From NCBI RefSeq assembly GCF_004362975.1, contig NZ_SNXO01000006.1, positions 1-64,000 of the forward strand: 64,000 nucleotides of DNA, read 5' to 3'. The first letter of the stretch is position 1. Every line of letters begins with the position of its first letter. Below, in pieces: positions 34,169 through 43,881 of the stretch. This DNA is from Aminicella lysinilytica (GTDB lineage Bacteria > Bacillota > Clostridia > Peptostreptococcales > Anaerovoracaceae). The notes beneath the pieces were generated by a model. That model was not told the origin of the DNA and made no database searches. It saw nothing but the letters and a program-made list of their open reading frames with translations. The position numbers were made by a program, and so were the translations under genes.

Positions 34169-36782
34169 CTATAAGTTCCTTCAGATCTTCTAATATCTTG
34201 ATGGCCTGTGAAGGCGTAACTTCCATGAGATCCAGCTGTTTCAACTGTTCTATGACCGGATCCGGCTCGGCGAATAGAGACAGCTGTTGTTCTGCCACAT
34301 GATCCTTCTCACGAGAGTACTCACTTTGGAAAGCCGTTGTGACTGACCCATGAGAGCCCTCTTCCTCAAGCCTTCCCAGCTTATCCTCAGCATTCATAAG
34401 CAGTTTAGCCGGCACACCGGCAAGCTTAGCCACATGTATACCGTAGCTTCTGCTGGCCGGGCCAGGCACTATTTTGTGCAGGAATACAACGTCCCCGCCT
34501 TCATCAGAAACGTCCACATTGAGATTTCGTACGCCTTTGATCTCATCCTCCAGGACAGTCAGCTCGTGGTAATGAGTCGCAAAAAGCGTGCGTATGTGTT
34601 TCTTCTCGTTGCAAAGGTATTCTACGGCTGCCCAGGCTATGGACAGGCCGTCATAGGTACTGGTTCCGCGACCTATCTCGTCCAGGATTATGAGACTTCT
34701 CTCCTTGGAATTACGGAGAATGTAAGCAAGTTCACTCATCTCCACATAGAATGTGGACTGACCCTGGGACAGATTGTCTGAGGCGCCTATACGGGTGAAT
34801 ATCCTGTCGACGACGCCGATAACGGCTTTCTCCGCCGGAACGAAGCATCCTGCCTGAGCCATAAGCACGATCAGTGCTGTCTGCCTCATATATGTTGATT
34901 TACCGGACATATTAGGTCCAGTGATTATGAGCATACTGGCGTCCGAATCGTTTAGATAGGTGTCGTTAGATACGAAAAGTCCCTGCTCCGTGGTCTGCTC
35001 TATGACAGGATGGCGGCCTCGTTCAATTTCTATGGTGAGGCTATCGTTTATGACAGGTCTGATGTAACCGAGTTTGGTGCTGACGCTTGCGAAGGAACAA
35101 AGCACATCCAGTACGGCTATTGCCTGGGATGTCTGCTGTATCTGAGCTATGTAGCCTTCTATGTCTTCTCTTATCTGAGAGAATATCTCATATTCCAGCT
35201 GATTTATCTTAGTCTCAGCATTAAGAACTATAGACTCCATTTCCTTAAGTTTAGGGGTTATGTATCTCTCCCCTCCTACCAGAGTCTGCTTCCTGACATA
35301 ATCATCAGGAGCCTGGTCCACACTGGACCGGCTGATTTCGATATAATATCCGAATACTTTATTGTATCCTACTTTCAGGTTCTTGATACCTGTCCGTTTC
35401 TTTTCCTTATTCTCCAGCTCTGCTATCCACTGTTTGGCATCCTTTATGGACAGTTTCATCTGATCCAGTTCCTGGGAACAACCATCTTTTATGACTCCGC
35501 CTTCCTTGATGGTGAACGGCGGATCATCAGAAATCGAATCGTCAATAAGATGAAAAACTTTGCTGAGATCGCAGATATCCCGGCTGAGCTGCGTAAGCAG
35601 TTCACTGGCTGCATATCCCAGTGCTTCCTTAACTTCAGGAAGTACACCTATGGAATTGCGCAGGGATATGAGATCTTTGCCGTTGGCGTTGCCTGAGGCA
35701 ATACGTCCTGCCAGTCTTTCAAAATCATAAACATGTTTCAGGCCTTCGCAGAGGTTATTCAGTACCATAGGCTGATCTACGAGTTCTTCTACGGCGTCAA
35801 GCCTGTCGTTTATCTCTTCTGATGAATTCAGCGGCTCTCTGAGCCATTGCTTCAGTTTTCTGCCACCCATAGCGGTGTTGGTATTGTCAAGGATTCCCAG
35901 TAAGGATCCCTGTACTTTTTTATCATACAATGTCTCTGTGATTTCAAGGTTTCTGATAGTCGCCTTGTCCAAAGCCATGTGATTTCCTATTTCATAAAAC
36001 TGACATCTGGTCAGTTGTTTTAAATTCTGTTTCTGTGTTTCCAAAAGGTATGCCAGCAAAGCGCCGATTGATAATATACAAAAATGGCGGCCGTCTATGC
36101 CAAGGGCTGTCATGGATATATGGCCGAATTGGGCTTTAATTGACGTTTCTGCGGCTTTTTTAGAATAATACGAGTTGGGCATTGCGTGAATGAATGCGTC
36201 CGTGTAAGCCTTGATTTCGTCCTCATCGCAAAGTTCAACAAAGCCTTCATTGATTATTATTTCTTTAGGGCTAATTTTCACCAGCTCGTTAATTAGATCC
36301 TCAATGAGGTTTGAACCGGTATTTTTTTCTGTTGTGTATAGTTCTCCTGTAGAAATGTCGCAATAAGAGACTGACATGCCGTCTTTGTCTAAATAGACCG
36401 ACGCCAGATAATTGTTCTCATTTTCCTTGAGCATGGCCCTGGAAGTCACTGTGCCGGGGGTCACTATCTGTATGACTCCCCTTTTCACCATTCCCTTAGT
36501 CGTGGCCGGATCCTCCAGCTGTTCGCATATAGCCACCTTGTATCCCATCTTTACAAGCTTCTCTATATAAGAATCTGCGGCATGGAACGGGACTCCACAC
36601 ATAGGAGCCCTCTCTTCCATACCGCAGTTTTTACCTGTAAGTGTCAGTTCAAGCAGGCGTGAAACCAGCTTGGCATCCTCAAAGAACATTTCATAGAAGT
36701 CACCCAGTCTAAAGAATAATATACAGTCGTTATACTGTTCTTTTATTCCTTTATACTGTTCCATCATCGGGGATAACTTCAT
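34161..36782 (-). CDS. mutS: DNA mismatch repair protein MutS
   Basis: MutS recognises mispairs. The 873-residue protein starts MKLSPMMEQYKGIKEQY, with the mismatch-contacting Phe-x-Glu motif in RLGDFYEMFFEDA (near residue 30). A long lever/clamp helical part leads to the ABC-type ATPase with Walker A GPNMSGKSTYMRQ, LSQGQSTFYVEM and LDEIGRGTSTYDGL. The C-terminus carries a LSLFAE beta-clamp-like peptide (QLSLFAEPDP), typical of MutS1. The gene follows the aminotransferase gene by 27 bases. Confidence 0.97.
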   Translation of the reverse strand: MKLSPMMEQYKGIKEQYNDCILFFRLGDFYEMFFEDAKLVSRLLELTLTGKNCGMEERAPMCGVPFHAADSYIEKLVKMGYKVAICEQLEDPATTKGMVKRGVIQIVTPGTVTSRAMLKENENNYLASVYLDKDGMSVSYCDISTGELYTTEKNTGSNLIEDLINELVKISPKEIIINEGFVELCDEDEIKAYTDAFIHAMPNSYYSKKAAETSIKAQFGHISMTALGIDGRHFCILSIGALLAYLLETQKQNLKQLTRCQFYEIGNHMALDKATIRNLEITETLYDKKVQGSLLGILDNTNTAMGGRKLKQWLREPLNSSEEINDRLDAVEELVDQPMVLNNLCEGLKHVYDFERLAGRIASGNANGKDLISLRNSIGVLPEVKEALGYAASELLTQLSRDICDLSKVFHLIDDSISDDPPFTIKEGGVIKDGCSQELDQMKLSIKDAKQWIAELENKEKKRTGIKNLKVGYNKVFGYYIEISRSSVDQAPDDYVRKQTLVGGERYITPKLKEMESIVLNAETKINQLEYEIFSQIREDIEGYIAQIQQTSQAIAVLDVLCSFASVSTKLGYIRPVINDSLTIEIERGRHPVIEQTTEQGLFVSNDTYLNDSDASMLIITGPNMSGKSTYMRQTALIVLMAQAGCFVPAEKAVIGVVDRIFTRIGASDNLSQGQSTFYVEMSELAYILRNSKERSLIILDEIGRGTSTYDGLSIAWAAVEYLCNEKKHIRTLFATHYHELTVLEDEIKGVRNLNVDVSDEGGDVVFLHKIVPGPASRSYGIHVAKLAGVPAKLLMNAEDKLGRLEEEGSHGSVTTAFQSEYSREKDHVAEQQLSLFAEPDPVIEQLKQLDLMEVTPSQAIKILEDLKELIDD

Positions 36783-36809
36783 CTTATTTTCTGCTCCTTC
36801 AGATTAGTA

Positions 36810-38009
36810 TTATTTTCCGAGTTTCTTATTATATGCCTCCAGGCCTAACTTGATAAGCTCAGTTCCTCTCTTCATATCTTTCTGATTCAGAACGTATGCT
36901 ATTCTCATCTCGTTTTTGCCCAGACCCGGTGTTGCATAGAATCCTGCAGCCGGTGCGAACATAACTGTTTCGCCGTGATCATCGAATTCAGTCAGCAGGA
37001 ACATCAGGAAATCCTCAACATCATCTACCGGCAATTTGGCTGTCAGATAGAAAGCTCCGCCTGGTTTCTGGCAAACAACTCCAGGGATCTTCATGAGTTC
37101 TTCGTAAACTACGTCTCTTCTTCCGCAGTATTCAGCCTTGACTTCATCATAATATGATTTAGGCATTCTGAACAGAGCTGCAGCTCCTACCTGATCGATA
37201 GTTGAAACGCACAGTCTTCCCTGAGCAATCTTCATCATTCCAGAATTGAATTCCTTATTCTTGCAGATAGCGAATCCGATTCTTGCTCCGCATGCGGAAT
37301 ATCTCTTGGATACTGAGTCTATGATGATAACTCTGTCGGAATACTCAGGAAGCATACCGAAGGAAGCCATCTCTCTGCCATCATATACGAACTCTCTGTA
37401 TACTTCATCAGCGATTATCCAAAGATCATGTTTCTTAGCGATCTCGCAGATTAGTTTCATCTCGTCAAGAGTAAGTACTGTTCCTGTAGGATTTCCCGGA
37501 TTCAGGCAGCAGATAGCTCTTGTCTTAGGTGTGATGCAGGATTCGATCTGATCTTTGTCAGCATAATGATATCCATCTTCAGTCTTGGTAGTGATAGGAA
37601 CTACCTTTCCACCTGCAGCTGTAGCAAATGTATGATAGTTAGTATAGAATGGTTCAGGAATAAGAACTTCTTCTCCCTCATTTAGTATAGTAAGGAAAGT
37701 CATGTTCAAAGCCTCAGAACCACCTGTAGTTACCATGATATCTTCAGGTGCGAAGTCCATATTGTAACCTTTAAAGTAGTCACATACAGCATCACGAAGG
37801 TCATTGATTCCGCCTGATTCAGCGTAAGCGATGACTTTCTTGTCATATGCTCTGATAGCGTCCATGAAACATTCTGGTGTTTCTACGTCCGGCTGTCCAA
37901 TGTTCAGATGGTATACCTTCTTGCCATCTGCTTCGGCTTTAAAACCAAATGGATTAAATCTTCTGATCGGTGAAAATTGCATCGATTCAACTTTCTTTGA
38001 TAGTTTCAT
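36810..38009 (-). CDS. Class I PLP-dependent aminotransferase
   Basis: A 399-residue aspartate/aromatic-type aminotransferase. It starts MKLSKKVESMQFSPIRRF and has HLNIGQPDVETP, GGSEALNMTFL, CLNPGNPTGTVLT and WIIADEVYREFVY. The PLP lysine is in DSVSKRYSACGARIG (Lys235). C-terminal MRIAYV carries the carboxylate-binding Arg. Substrate cannot be set from sequence; aspartate, alanine or aromatic amino acids are all possible. The gene precedes mutS by 27 bases, so this metabolic gene is probably in the mismatch-repair transcript. Confidence 0.9.
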   Translation of the reverse strand: MKLSKKVESMQFSPIRRFNPFGFKAEADGKKVYHLNIGQPDVETPECFMDAIRAYDKKVIAYAESGGINDLRDAVCDYFKGYNMDFAPEDIMVTTGGSEALNMTFLTILNEGEEVLIPEPFYTNYHTFATAAGGKVVPITTKTEDGYHYADKDQIESCITPKTRAICCLNPGNPTGTVLTLDEMKLICEIAKKHDLWIIADEVYREFVYDGREMASFGMLPEYSDRVIIIDSVSKRYSACGARIGFAICKNKEFNSGMMKIAQGRLCVSTIDQVGAAALFRMPKSYYDEVKAEYCGRRDVVYEELMKIPGVVCQKPGGAFYLTAKLPVDDVEDFLMFLLTEFDDHGETVMFAPAAGFYATPGLGKNEMRIAYVLNQKDMKRGTELIKLGLEAYNKKLGK

Positions 38010-38040
38010 TTCTCTCAGTCTCCTTTTTATTTATAAAACT

Positions 38041-38850
38041 TTACTTTAGCTCTTCATGAGAGCATTTAACGACCCTTTGTATACAAGATAAATTATAACG
38101 CATATTTTCATTTTTGCCAACATATAAAAGGAATTCTCTGTTACCTTTTGCTCCTTTAACAGGAGAAAATGTCAGTCCATAAGGAACGAAGCCGTTCTCC
38201 TCAGCATATCCTACGCATTTTTCTATGACCTGTTCATGTATTTTTTCATCTCTTATAATACCGGATCCCTTGTCCACTTCCTCCTTGCCTGCTTCAAACT
38301 GAGGTTTTACAAGGCACACGAGAGTCCCTTCCTCTGACAGCACTCTGGCTGCTACAGGAAGTATCAGTTTCAGAGAAATAAAGGACACATCTATACTGAT
38401 GAAATCTATAGGATCCTCTATAAGTGCAGGATCCAGATATCGGACATTGCATTTCTCGATATTGACTACACGAGGATCCGTACGCAGTTTCCATGCCAGC
38501 TGTCCATATCCAACATCTATAGAATAAACCTTGGATGCGCCGTTCTGAAGCATGCAGTCGGTAAACCCGCCCGTAGACGCGCCTATATCCATGCATATCT
38601 TATCTTTCAGATCCAGATCAAATGTCTCTATGGATTTTTCAAGTTTAAGGCCGCCTCTGCTTACATATGGGCATGAATCCTCACGGACCTCAATAGTGGC
38701 TTCTGTATCTATCTTAGTGCCTGCCTTGTCGCTTCTCTGGCCTTCTACAAATACAACGCCAGCCATAATTGAAGCTTTGGCTCGTTCTCTTGACTGGTAA
38801 TAGCCTCTTTCCACCAGAAGCACATCAAGCCTTTCCTTCAAACCGGTCAC
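38041..38850 (-). CDS. tlyA: TlyA-family rRNA 2'-O-methyltransferase
   Basis: TlyA methylates ribose in 16S/23S rRNA (capreomycin sensitivity in mycobacteria). The 269-residue protein has an N-terminal S4 RNA-binding domain (about 6-65, RLDVLLVERGYYQSRERAK). The FtsJ-like domain has YVSRGGLKLEK (catalytic Lys69), the SAM motif DIGASTGGFTD (88-98), SIDVSFISLK and LVKPQFEA. Adjacent to dxs and ispA, the standard Firmicutes order; it overlaps dxs by 26 bases. NAD kinase and recN, which often follow, are absent here. Confidence 0.92.
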   Translation of the reverse strand: MTGLKERLDVLLVERGYYQSRERAKASIMAGVVFVEGQRSDKAGTKIDTEATIEVREDSCPYVSRGGLKLEKSIETFDLDLKDKICMDIGASTGGFTDCMLQNGASKVYSIDVGYGQLAWKLRTDPRVVNIEKCNVRYLDPALIEDPIDFISIDVSFISLKLILPVAARVLSEEGTLVCLVKPQFEAGKEEVDKGSGIIRDEKIHEQVIEKCVGYAEENGFVPYGLTFSPVKGAKGNREFLLYVGKNENMRYNLSCIQRVVKCSHEELK

Positions 38851-40675
38851 TTATCCTTTCCGCAATTGATTCTCCATCAAGTTTATATAACTTATAAAGA
38901 TCATCACATGAACCGTGTTCAATGAACTTATCCGGCCAACCAAAGTTTGTCACCTTGATGGAAGCGGGCACCAGAGCGCTCAGTTTCTCACCAAATCCGC
39001 CAAGGGCTGTGCCATCTTCTATGGTAACTATGTTTCTGCAGTTGCTGCTTATAACTGACATATCTATAGGTTTAATAGTGCGCACGCTGACTACTCCGGC
39101 ATGTATTCCTCTTAATTCCAATAATTCCTTGGCTTTTTCTGCTCTTTTCAACATAGAACCTACTGCCCAAATATCCACATCCTTGCCGGATGATAGCCTG
39201 ACATTCCTGCCATTGAATGTTTCCTCTCTGTTCTCGTCATAATCACAATTACCTCTCGGATATCTGATGGCCACGGGAGAATTCAGAGAAAATGCATAAC
39301 TGAGCATTGCCTTTAAATCGTTTCCATCTGAAGGCGATAATATAGTAAGATTTGGTATAGACGACAGATAGCTTATATCCAGTAGTCCATGATGAGTCTC
39401 ACCGTCTGCACCGACAAGCCCTGCTCTGTCTATAGCAAAAACTACCGGCAGATTCTGAAGGCAAACGTCTTCAACAATCTGGTCGTATGCTCTCTGTAAA
39501 AAGGATGAGTATATTGCCACCAGCGGCTTCATGTCTGACTTGGCAAGTCCTGCAGCAAAGGTAACCGCGTGGGCTTCTGCTATGCCCACGTCAAAATACC
39601 GTTTGGGGTATTTTTCTGCAAACTCAGCGAGTCCTGTAGCCGTACCCATAGCCGCCGTAATTGCAACTATTCTATCGTCATCATCTGCCAGTTTAACAAG
39701 TGTTTCACCCATAACCTTAGACGATGTGACTCCTGCAGGGAACTTTTCTGCACCCGTTTCAGGGTCAAATGGGCCTATACCATGGTATTTATTGGGATTC
39801 AGCTCAGCGTTCCTGTAGCCCTTGCCCTTCTTGGTCATGACATGGATAAATACAGGCCCGCGCACGTTTTGCGCCTGTTCCAGAATTCCCAGGACAGAAG
39901 GTATGTCATTGCCATCTATAGGTCCCAGATAAGTGAAACCAAGCTCCTCAAACATTACTCCTCCGGAGAGCAAGGCATACTTCAGCCAGTCTTTTGCTCC
40001 GGAGAGCCCCTTGGCAAGGCCTTCACCTACAGCCGGTATCCTGCTGATGTTTTCCTTTATGTTTTTCTTGGCATCCAAGTACTTGTTAGAAGTCCTGAGT
40101 TTGCCAAGATGTTTAGATATTCCGCCTATGTTGCGTGATATGGACATTCCGTTATCGTTTAATATAACGATAACTTTGGATTTGGAAGCCCCGATATTAT
40201 TGAGAGCTTCATAAGCCATACCCCCTGTCAGTGAACCATCGCCAATCACCGCAACTACATTATAATCCTCATTCTTGATGTCTCTTGCGGCTGCCATTCC
40301 TGCTGCTGCTGACAGCGATGTACTCGAATGGCCGGTATCATAGGCGTCGTATTCGCTCTCTCCTGATTTAGGGAAACCACTCATGCCTCCTGTCTGTCTC
40401 AGGGTATCGAATCTGTTCGCTCTGCCTGTCAATATCTTATGAACATATGACTGATGACCTACATCCCATATTATCTTATCTTTCGGGCAATCATAAAAGC
40501 GATGTAACGCTATAGTCAACTCCACCACGCCAAGATTAGAAGCTAAATGTCCGCCGGTAAGCGATATCTTATCTACAAGAAAATCACGTATGGCGTAGGA
40601 AAGCAACTCAAGTTCCTCTCCCGACATATTCTTCAGATCTTCGGGAAAATTATATTCTGCCAAATTTCTTTTCAT
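38825..40675 (-). CDS. dxs: 1-deoxy-D-xylulose-5-phosphate synthase
   Basis: DXS condenses pyruvate and glyceraldehyde-3-phosphate, the first step of the non-mevalonate isoprenoid pathway. The 616-residue thiamine-diphosphate enzyme shows SLTGGHLASNLGVVELT and KIIWDVGHQSYVHKILTGR. The ThDP motif is GDGSLTGGMAYEALNNIG. YSSFLQRAYDQIVEDV carries the catalytic Glu, and DRAGLVGADGETHHG and GGFGEKL lie further on. ispA precedes it by 10 bases. Confidence 0.96.
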   Translation of the reverse strand: MKRNLAEYNFPEDLKNMSGEELELLSYAIRDFLVDKISLTGGHLASNLGVVELTIALHRFYDCPKDKIIWDVGHQSYVHKILTGRANRFDTLRQTGGMSGFPKSGESEYDAYDTGHSSTSLSAAAGMAAARDIKNEDYNVVAVIGDGSLTGGMAYEALNNIGASKSKVIVILNDNGMSISRNIGGISKHLGKLRTSNKYLDAKKNIKENISRIPAVGEGLAKGLSGAKDWLKYALLSGGVMFEELGFTYLGPIDGNDIPSVLGILEQAQNVRGPVFIHVMTKKGKGYRNAELNPNKYHGIGPFDPETGAEKFPAGVTSSKVMGETLVKLADDDDRIVAITAAMGTATGLAEFAEKYPKRYFDVGIAEAHAVTFAAGLAKSDMKPLVAIYSSFLQRAYDQIVEDVCLQNLPVVFAIDRAGLVGADGETHHGLLDISYLSSIPNLTILSPSDGNDLKAMLSYAFSLNSPVAIRYPRGNCDYDENREETFNGRNVRLSSGKDVDIWAVGSMLKRAEKAKELLELRGIHAGVVSVRTIKPIDMSVISSNCRNIVTIEDGTALGGFGEKLSALVPASIKVTNFGWPDKFIEHGSCDDLYKLYKLDGESIAERISDRFEGKA

Positions 40676-40685
40676 TAAGGTCCCT

Positions 40686-41582
40686 CTATTTCGTACGGCT
40701 TTCTAGTTTCAGAACCAGATCGCGGAAAAATTCTGCATTATCATAGTAATCGGCTATAGCGTTAACAGCATTCTCAGTCAATTCGTGTAATTTCTTCTCT
40801 GCAGCTTCCATACCGCAAAGGGAAACATATGTGAGTTTTGCGTTCTTCTCATCTTCGCCGGTACCCTTGCCCATCTCCTCCGCGTTGCCTCTCACATCGA
40901 GAATATCGTCTGCCACCTGATAAGCCAAACCGAGATTTTCAGCATAAATGGTCATCTTTTCCATCATCGCGTCATCAGCGCCGCCGATATAAAGACCGGC
41001 TTTCACTGCCGCGACAATCAAAGCAGCTGTTTTGTTCACGTGTATATATTCAAGCATTTCATTAGACGGTTCTTTACTCTCAGACTCCACATCGCTGACC
41101 TGACCGGCTATCATACCGCCTACACCTGCTCCTTTAGCAATGACATATGCCGCATTTATACGCTTCTTAAGCTCCAGCTGACTGTCGAAATAAAGCAACA
41201 TGTTCTTATACATTATCTCAAAGGCTGTGTTTAGAAGGCCGTCGCCTGCCAGAGTGGCTATGCCTGCCCCGTATATCTTATGATTCGTTGGTACACCCCG
41301 CCGAAAATCATCATTATCCATAGCGGGAAGATCATCGTGGATCAAAGAATACGTCTGTATATACTCCATAGCGCACGCAAATGTCAGGGCGTCTTTGGAA
41401 TCGCCTCCGGCAAATTCACAGGAAGCCAGTAGTAGAACCGGCCTCAGCCTTTTCCCACCGGCCGTAAGGCTATACTTCATTGACTCATATAAGGGATTAC
41501 TCATATTGTTGATATTAGGCATAAAATCTAACAGATGCTCATCTATCATCTGTTTATATTCATCATAATTCTCTCTCATCAT
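40686..41582 (-). CDS. ispA: Farnesyl/geranylgeranyl diphosphate synthase (IspA-like)
   Basis: This trans-prenyltransferase condenses isopentenyl and allylic diphosphates for quinone, carotenoid or undecaprenyl precursors. The 298-residue protein has GGKRLRPVL (43-51) and the first Asp-rich motif HDDLPAMDNDDFRRG (82-96). The second Asp-rich motif, YQVADDILDVRG, lies near residue 220. Positions upstream of the first Asp motif (YSLIHDD) favour farnesyl-length products. The first of two adjacent ATGs lies at the better distance from AAGGA. It lies between xseB and dxs, as in Bacillus. Confidence 0.92.
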   Translation of the reverse strand: MMRENYDEYKQMIDEHLLDFMPNINNMSNPLYESMKYSLTAGGKRLRPVLLLASCEFAGGDSKDALTFACAMEYIQTYSLIHDDLPAMDNDDFRRGVPTNHKIYGAGIATLAGDGLLNTAFEIMYKNMLLYFDSQLELKKRINAAYVIAKGAGVGGMIAGQVSDVESESKEPSNEMLEYIHVNKTAALIVAAVKAGLYIGGADDAMMEKMTIYAENLGLAYQVADDILDVRGNAEEMGKGTGEDEKNAKLTYVSLCGMEAAEKKLHELTENAVNAIADYYDNAEFFRDLVLKLESRTK

Positions 41583-41591
41583 ACACCGTCC

Positions 41592-41786
41592 TTATTGTTC
41601 TAACTCAAAGGTCTCGATTTTCTGTTTGGCTTCCGCCAAGATCTTTTCACAATTCTTGTAATATTTCATTCCTTCTTCATAGCACCTGATAGATCCCTCA
41701 AGATCGGTCTCCGGTGATTTGATTTTTTCTGACATCTCCCTCAGTTTTTCAAGAGAAGTCTCAAAACTCTCGCCATTAATCGCCAT
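41592..41786 (-). CDS. xseB: Exodeoxyribonuclease VII small subunit
   Basis: XseB binds several copies to one XseA to form exonuclease VII, which degrades single-stranded DNA. The 64-residue helical hairpin has FETSLEKLREMSEKIKSPE and LEGSIRCYEEGMKYYKNCEKIL, the family signature LxxxxxxYxxGxxLxxxC. I chose the ATG at 41786 (AGGAAGTG upstream); a GTG at 41795 is a possible alternative. It overlaps xseA by 11 bases. Confidence 0.9.
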   Translation of the reverse strand: MAINGESFETSLEKLREMSEKIKSPETDLEGSIRCYEEGMKYYKNCEKILAEAKQKIETFELEQ

Positions 41787-42927
41787 CTTTATCACTTCCT
41801 GTCTCTATTATAGTACAATATGCCCATCCTTTGTGGAAAATCAACTTAAATTTATCCGATTTATCTATAGCTTTCGCATCAGTGATGACTTTTCCTCCGC
41901 TGCTTTCCACTATGGAATAGCCATTTTCCAATATCCTGCGGGGATCATTCTCGGTTAAGAGCATTTTCAGGCTTCCTACCTGATTGCGCGCCATCTCTAT
42001 TCTGTTATTGAATGAATCTCTGATGTCTTTCATCATGTTTTCAACTTTCATAGCATTGAACATGACTCTGTTATTGAGTTCCAGACTCATCTGTCTCTTC
42101 ATATCATCAATATTATTCTGTAATTCAGTCGTATCCGGCACTGCTATCTGTGCTGCTGCCGTAGGCGTCTCAGCTCTTACATCTGCCACCATATCAGATA
42201 TGGTGAAATCTATCTCATGGCCCACTGCAGATATTACAGGTATGCGTGAATCGTATATGCTGTGAGCTACGATTTCCTCGTTAAACGCCCACAGGTCTTC
42301 TGCGGCGCCACCGCCACGTCCAACAATAAGGACATCAATGTCATCAAATTTCTCGTTTGCTATATCTATTGCGTGAGATATCTGAGGCGCTGCTCCGTCC
42401 CCCTGTACTAAGACCGGGAAAACTACTATATCTACCACATTGTTCCGGCTCTTTATTATCTTAAGTATATCTCTTACCGCAGCTCCGGTGGCAGAAGTAA
42501 TTACGCCGACTTTATATGGGAATGCAGGCAATTGCTTTTTGTGAGATTTATCAAAAAGTCCTTCATTTTGCAGTTTGTTTTTCATCTGCTCAAAGGCTAT
42601 AGCCAGGCTTCCCTCGCCACAGATTTCCACATTTCTTACGAATATCGAATAGGAACCATTCTTTTTGTAAAGGCGTAAGGAGCCGTTTATGTTCAGATCC
42701 ATACCGTCCTGCAATTCATATTTCAAGTCTCTTGCGTACTCTCCCGGCAAAGCACAATTTACTTTGGCCGACTGATCTACCAGAGAAAAATAGATGAATC
42801 CATTTGAGTGGTATTTGACACCTGATGCCTCTCCATGGACTGTGACATTAGTAAGCAGAGGATCTGTGCTTAATACACGCGAAATGTATTCATTTAACTG
42901 TGTTACACTGATAGGCTTTATGGCCAT
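41776..42927 (-). CDS. xseA: Exodeoxyribonuclease VII large subunit
   Basis: The catalytic subunit of exonuclease VII. The 383-residue protein starts with an OB-fold domain (ISVTQLNEYISRVL, VHGEASGVKYHSNGFIYFSL). The nuclease core follows with PAFPYKVGVITSATGAAVRDIL, VGRGGGAAEDLWAFNEE and SAVGHEIDFTISDMVADVRAETPTAAA (shown in part). Coiled-coil helices end the protein; it is somewhat shorter than the 400-450 residues of many homologues. GGAGGG supports the start even though it lies 38 bases inside the preceding gene. Confidence 0.93.
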   Translation of the reverse strand: MAIKPISVTQLNEYISRVLSTDPLLTNVTVHGEASGVKYHSNGFIYFSLVDQSAKVNCALPGEYARDLKYELQDGMDLNINGSLRLYKKNGSYSIFVRNVEICGEGSLAIAFEQMKNKLQNEGLFDKSHKKQLPAFPYKVGVITSATGAAVRDILKIIKSRNNVVDIVVFPVLVQGDGAAPQISHAIDIANEKFDDIDVLIVGRGGGAAEDLWAFNEEIVAHSIYDSRIPVISAVGHEIDFTISDMVADVRAETPTAAAQIAVPDTTELQNNIDDMKRQMSLELNNRVMFNAMKVENMMKDIRDSFNNRIEMARNQVGSLKMLLTENDPRRILENGYSIVESSGGKVITDAKAIDKSDKFKLIFHKGWAYCTIIETGSDKDGD

Positions 42928-43879
42928 AAGTATTCCCTCCGAGTAAAGCTACTCCAACTGCATTATCTCCGGATAGCTCTTTATTACCAAAACATATATT
43001 GCGACTGCATCTTTCATTTAAATGCTTCCTTAAATAATCACTTGACGAAACGCCACCTGCATATATGAAATCATTTATATCGTATTCATTCCCTATTTCT
43101 TCAGTCACATCGCTTATAACAGTCACTATACTATTAAAAATCGAAGTTATCAAACTGTCACTGTCGACTTTCCCTACAAGTTGCTGACATTTTGTTTCTA
43201 TACCGGAAAGATTGAAAAATCCAGTATCTGTCTTGATTTTAGGCAGTTCCACCATTTTGCCATTGTATGTGCATGCTCTCGTGTCCATCTCTTCTCCACA
43301 GGGAAATTTCATGCCTAAGGATACGCCTACTCTGTCTATAAGCTGGCCTAAAGCGATATCTTTACTGCCTCCTACTATTTCATAGTTCACAGGATCCATG
43401 GTAGTATCCACCAGAATCGCTTCTGTAGTACCTCCGGAAAAATGAAAGGAAACGAATCTGTCTACGTCCTTAAATGCCGAATAATGTCGTATTGCCTCGA
43501 TGTGCCCCTCCTGATGTGAAAACTCATAATAAGCCACTCCTAAAGCGGCAGCCAGTGATTTTCCAAGGCTTACGCCGCCATTGAATACAGGCATATATGA
43601 TCCTTCTACAGGCCTCGGCCTACTGGAAGCAGATACGCAGACTATATTTTTTCTCATGTCATCATTCAGATTTCCCAGGACTTCTTCGCTTATATACTGT
43701 AGATTGATAATATGCTGAAAAAGGGCTTCTGACTGTCTCAGACCCCTTTTCCCCTTTGGCACTTCCAATAGCTTTCGTACATTTGATATGATATTACCCC
43801 TGTTATCGGTTAAAGCCATAGATGTTCTATAGTTGCTGGTATCTATTCCCAGACTATACCAAACTGTTTCCTCTCTCAT
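42890..43879 (-). CDS. Kae1/TsaD-like paralogue (peptidase M22 superfamily)
   Basis: A 329-residue ASKHA-fold protein related to TsaD. It has LGIDTSNYRTSMAL (phosphate loop, about 10-23) and RQSEALFQHIINLQ. The metal ligands are in EFSHQEGHIEAI (His122, His126) and SGDNAVGVALLG (Asp305), with FHFSGGTTEAIL in between. TsaD uses the same metal site to make t6A in tRNA. This shorter clostridial paralogue is usually annotated as an O-sialoglycoprotein endopeptidase or M22 peptidase, and its role is unknown. A true TsaD is expected elsewhere. The gene lies 2 bases after nusB and overlaps xseA. Confidence 0.78.
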   Translation of the reverse strand: MREETVWYSLGIDTSNYRTSMALTDNRGNIISNVRKLLEVPKGKRGLRQSEALFQHIINLQYISEEVLGNLNDDMRKNIVCVSASSRPRPVEGSYMPVFNGGVSLGKSLAAALGVAYYEFSHQEGHIEAIRHYSAFKDVDRFVSFHFSGGTTEAILVDTTMDPVNYEIVGGSKDIALGQLIDRVGVSLGMKFPCGEEMDTRACTYNGKMVELPKIKTDTGFFNLSGIETKCQQLVGKVDSDSLITSIFNSIVTVISDVTEEIGNEYDINDFIYAGGVSSSDYLRKHLNERCSRNICFGNKELSGDNAVGVALLGGNTYGHKAYQCNTVK

Positions 43880-43881
43880 TG

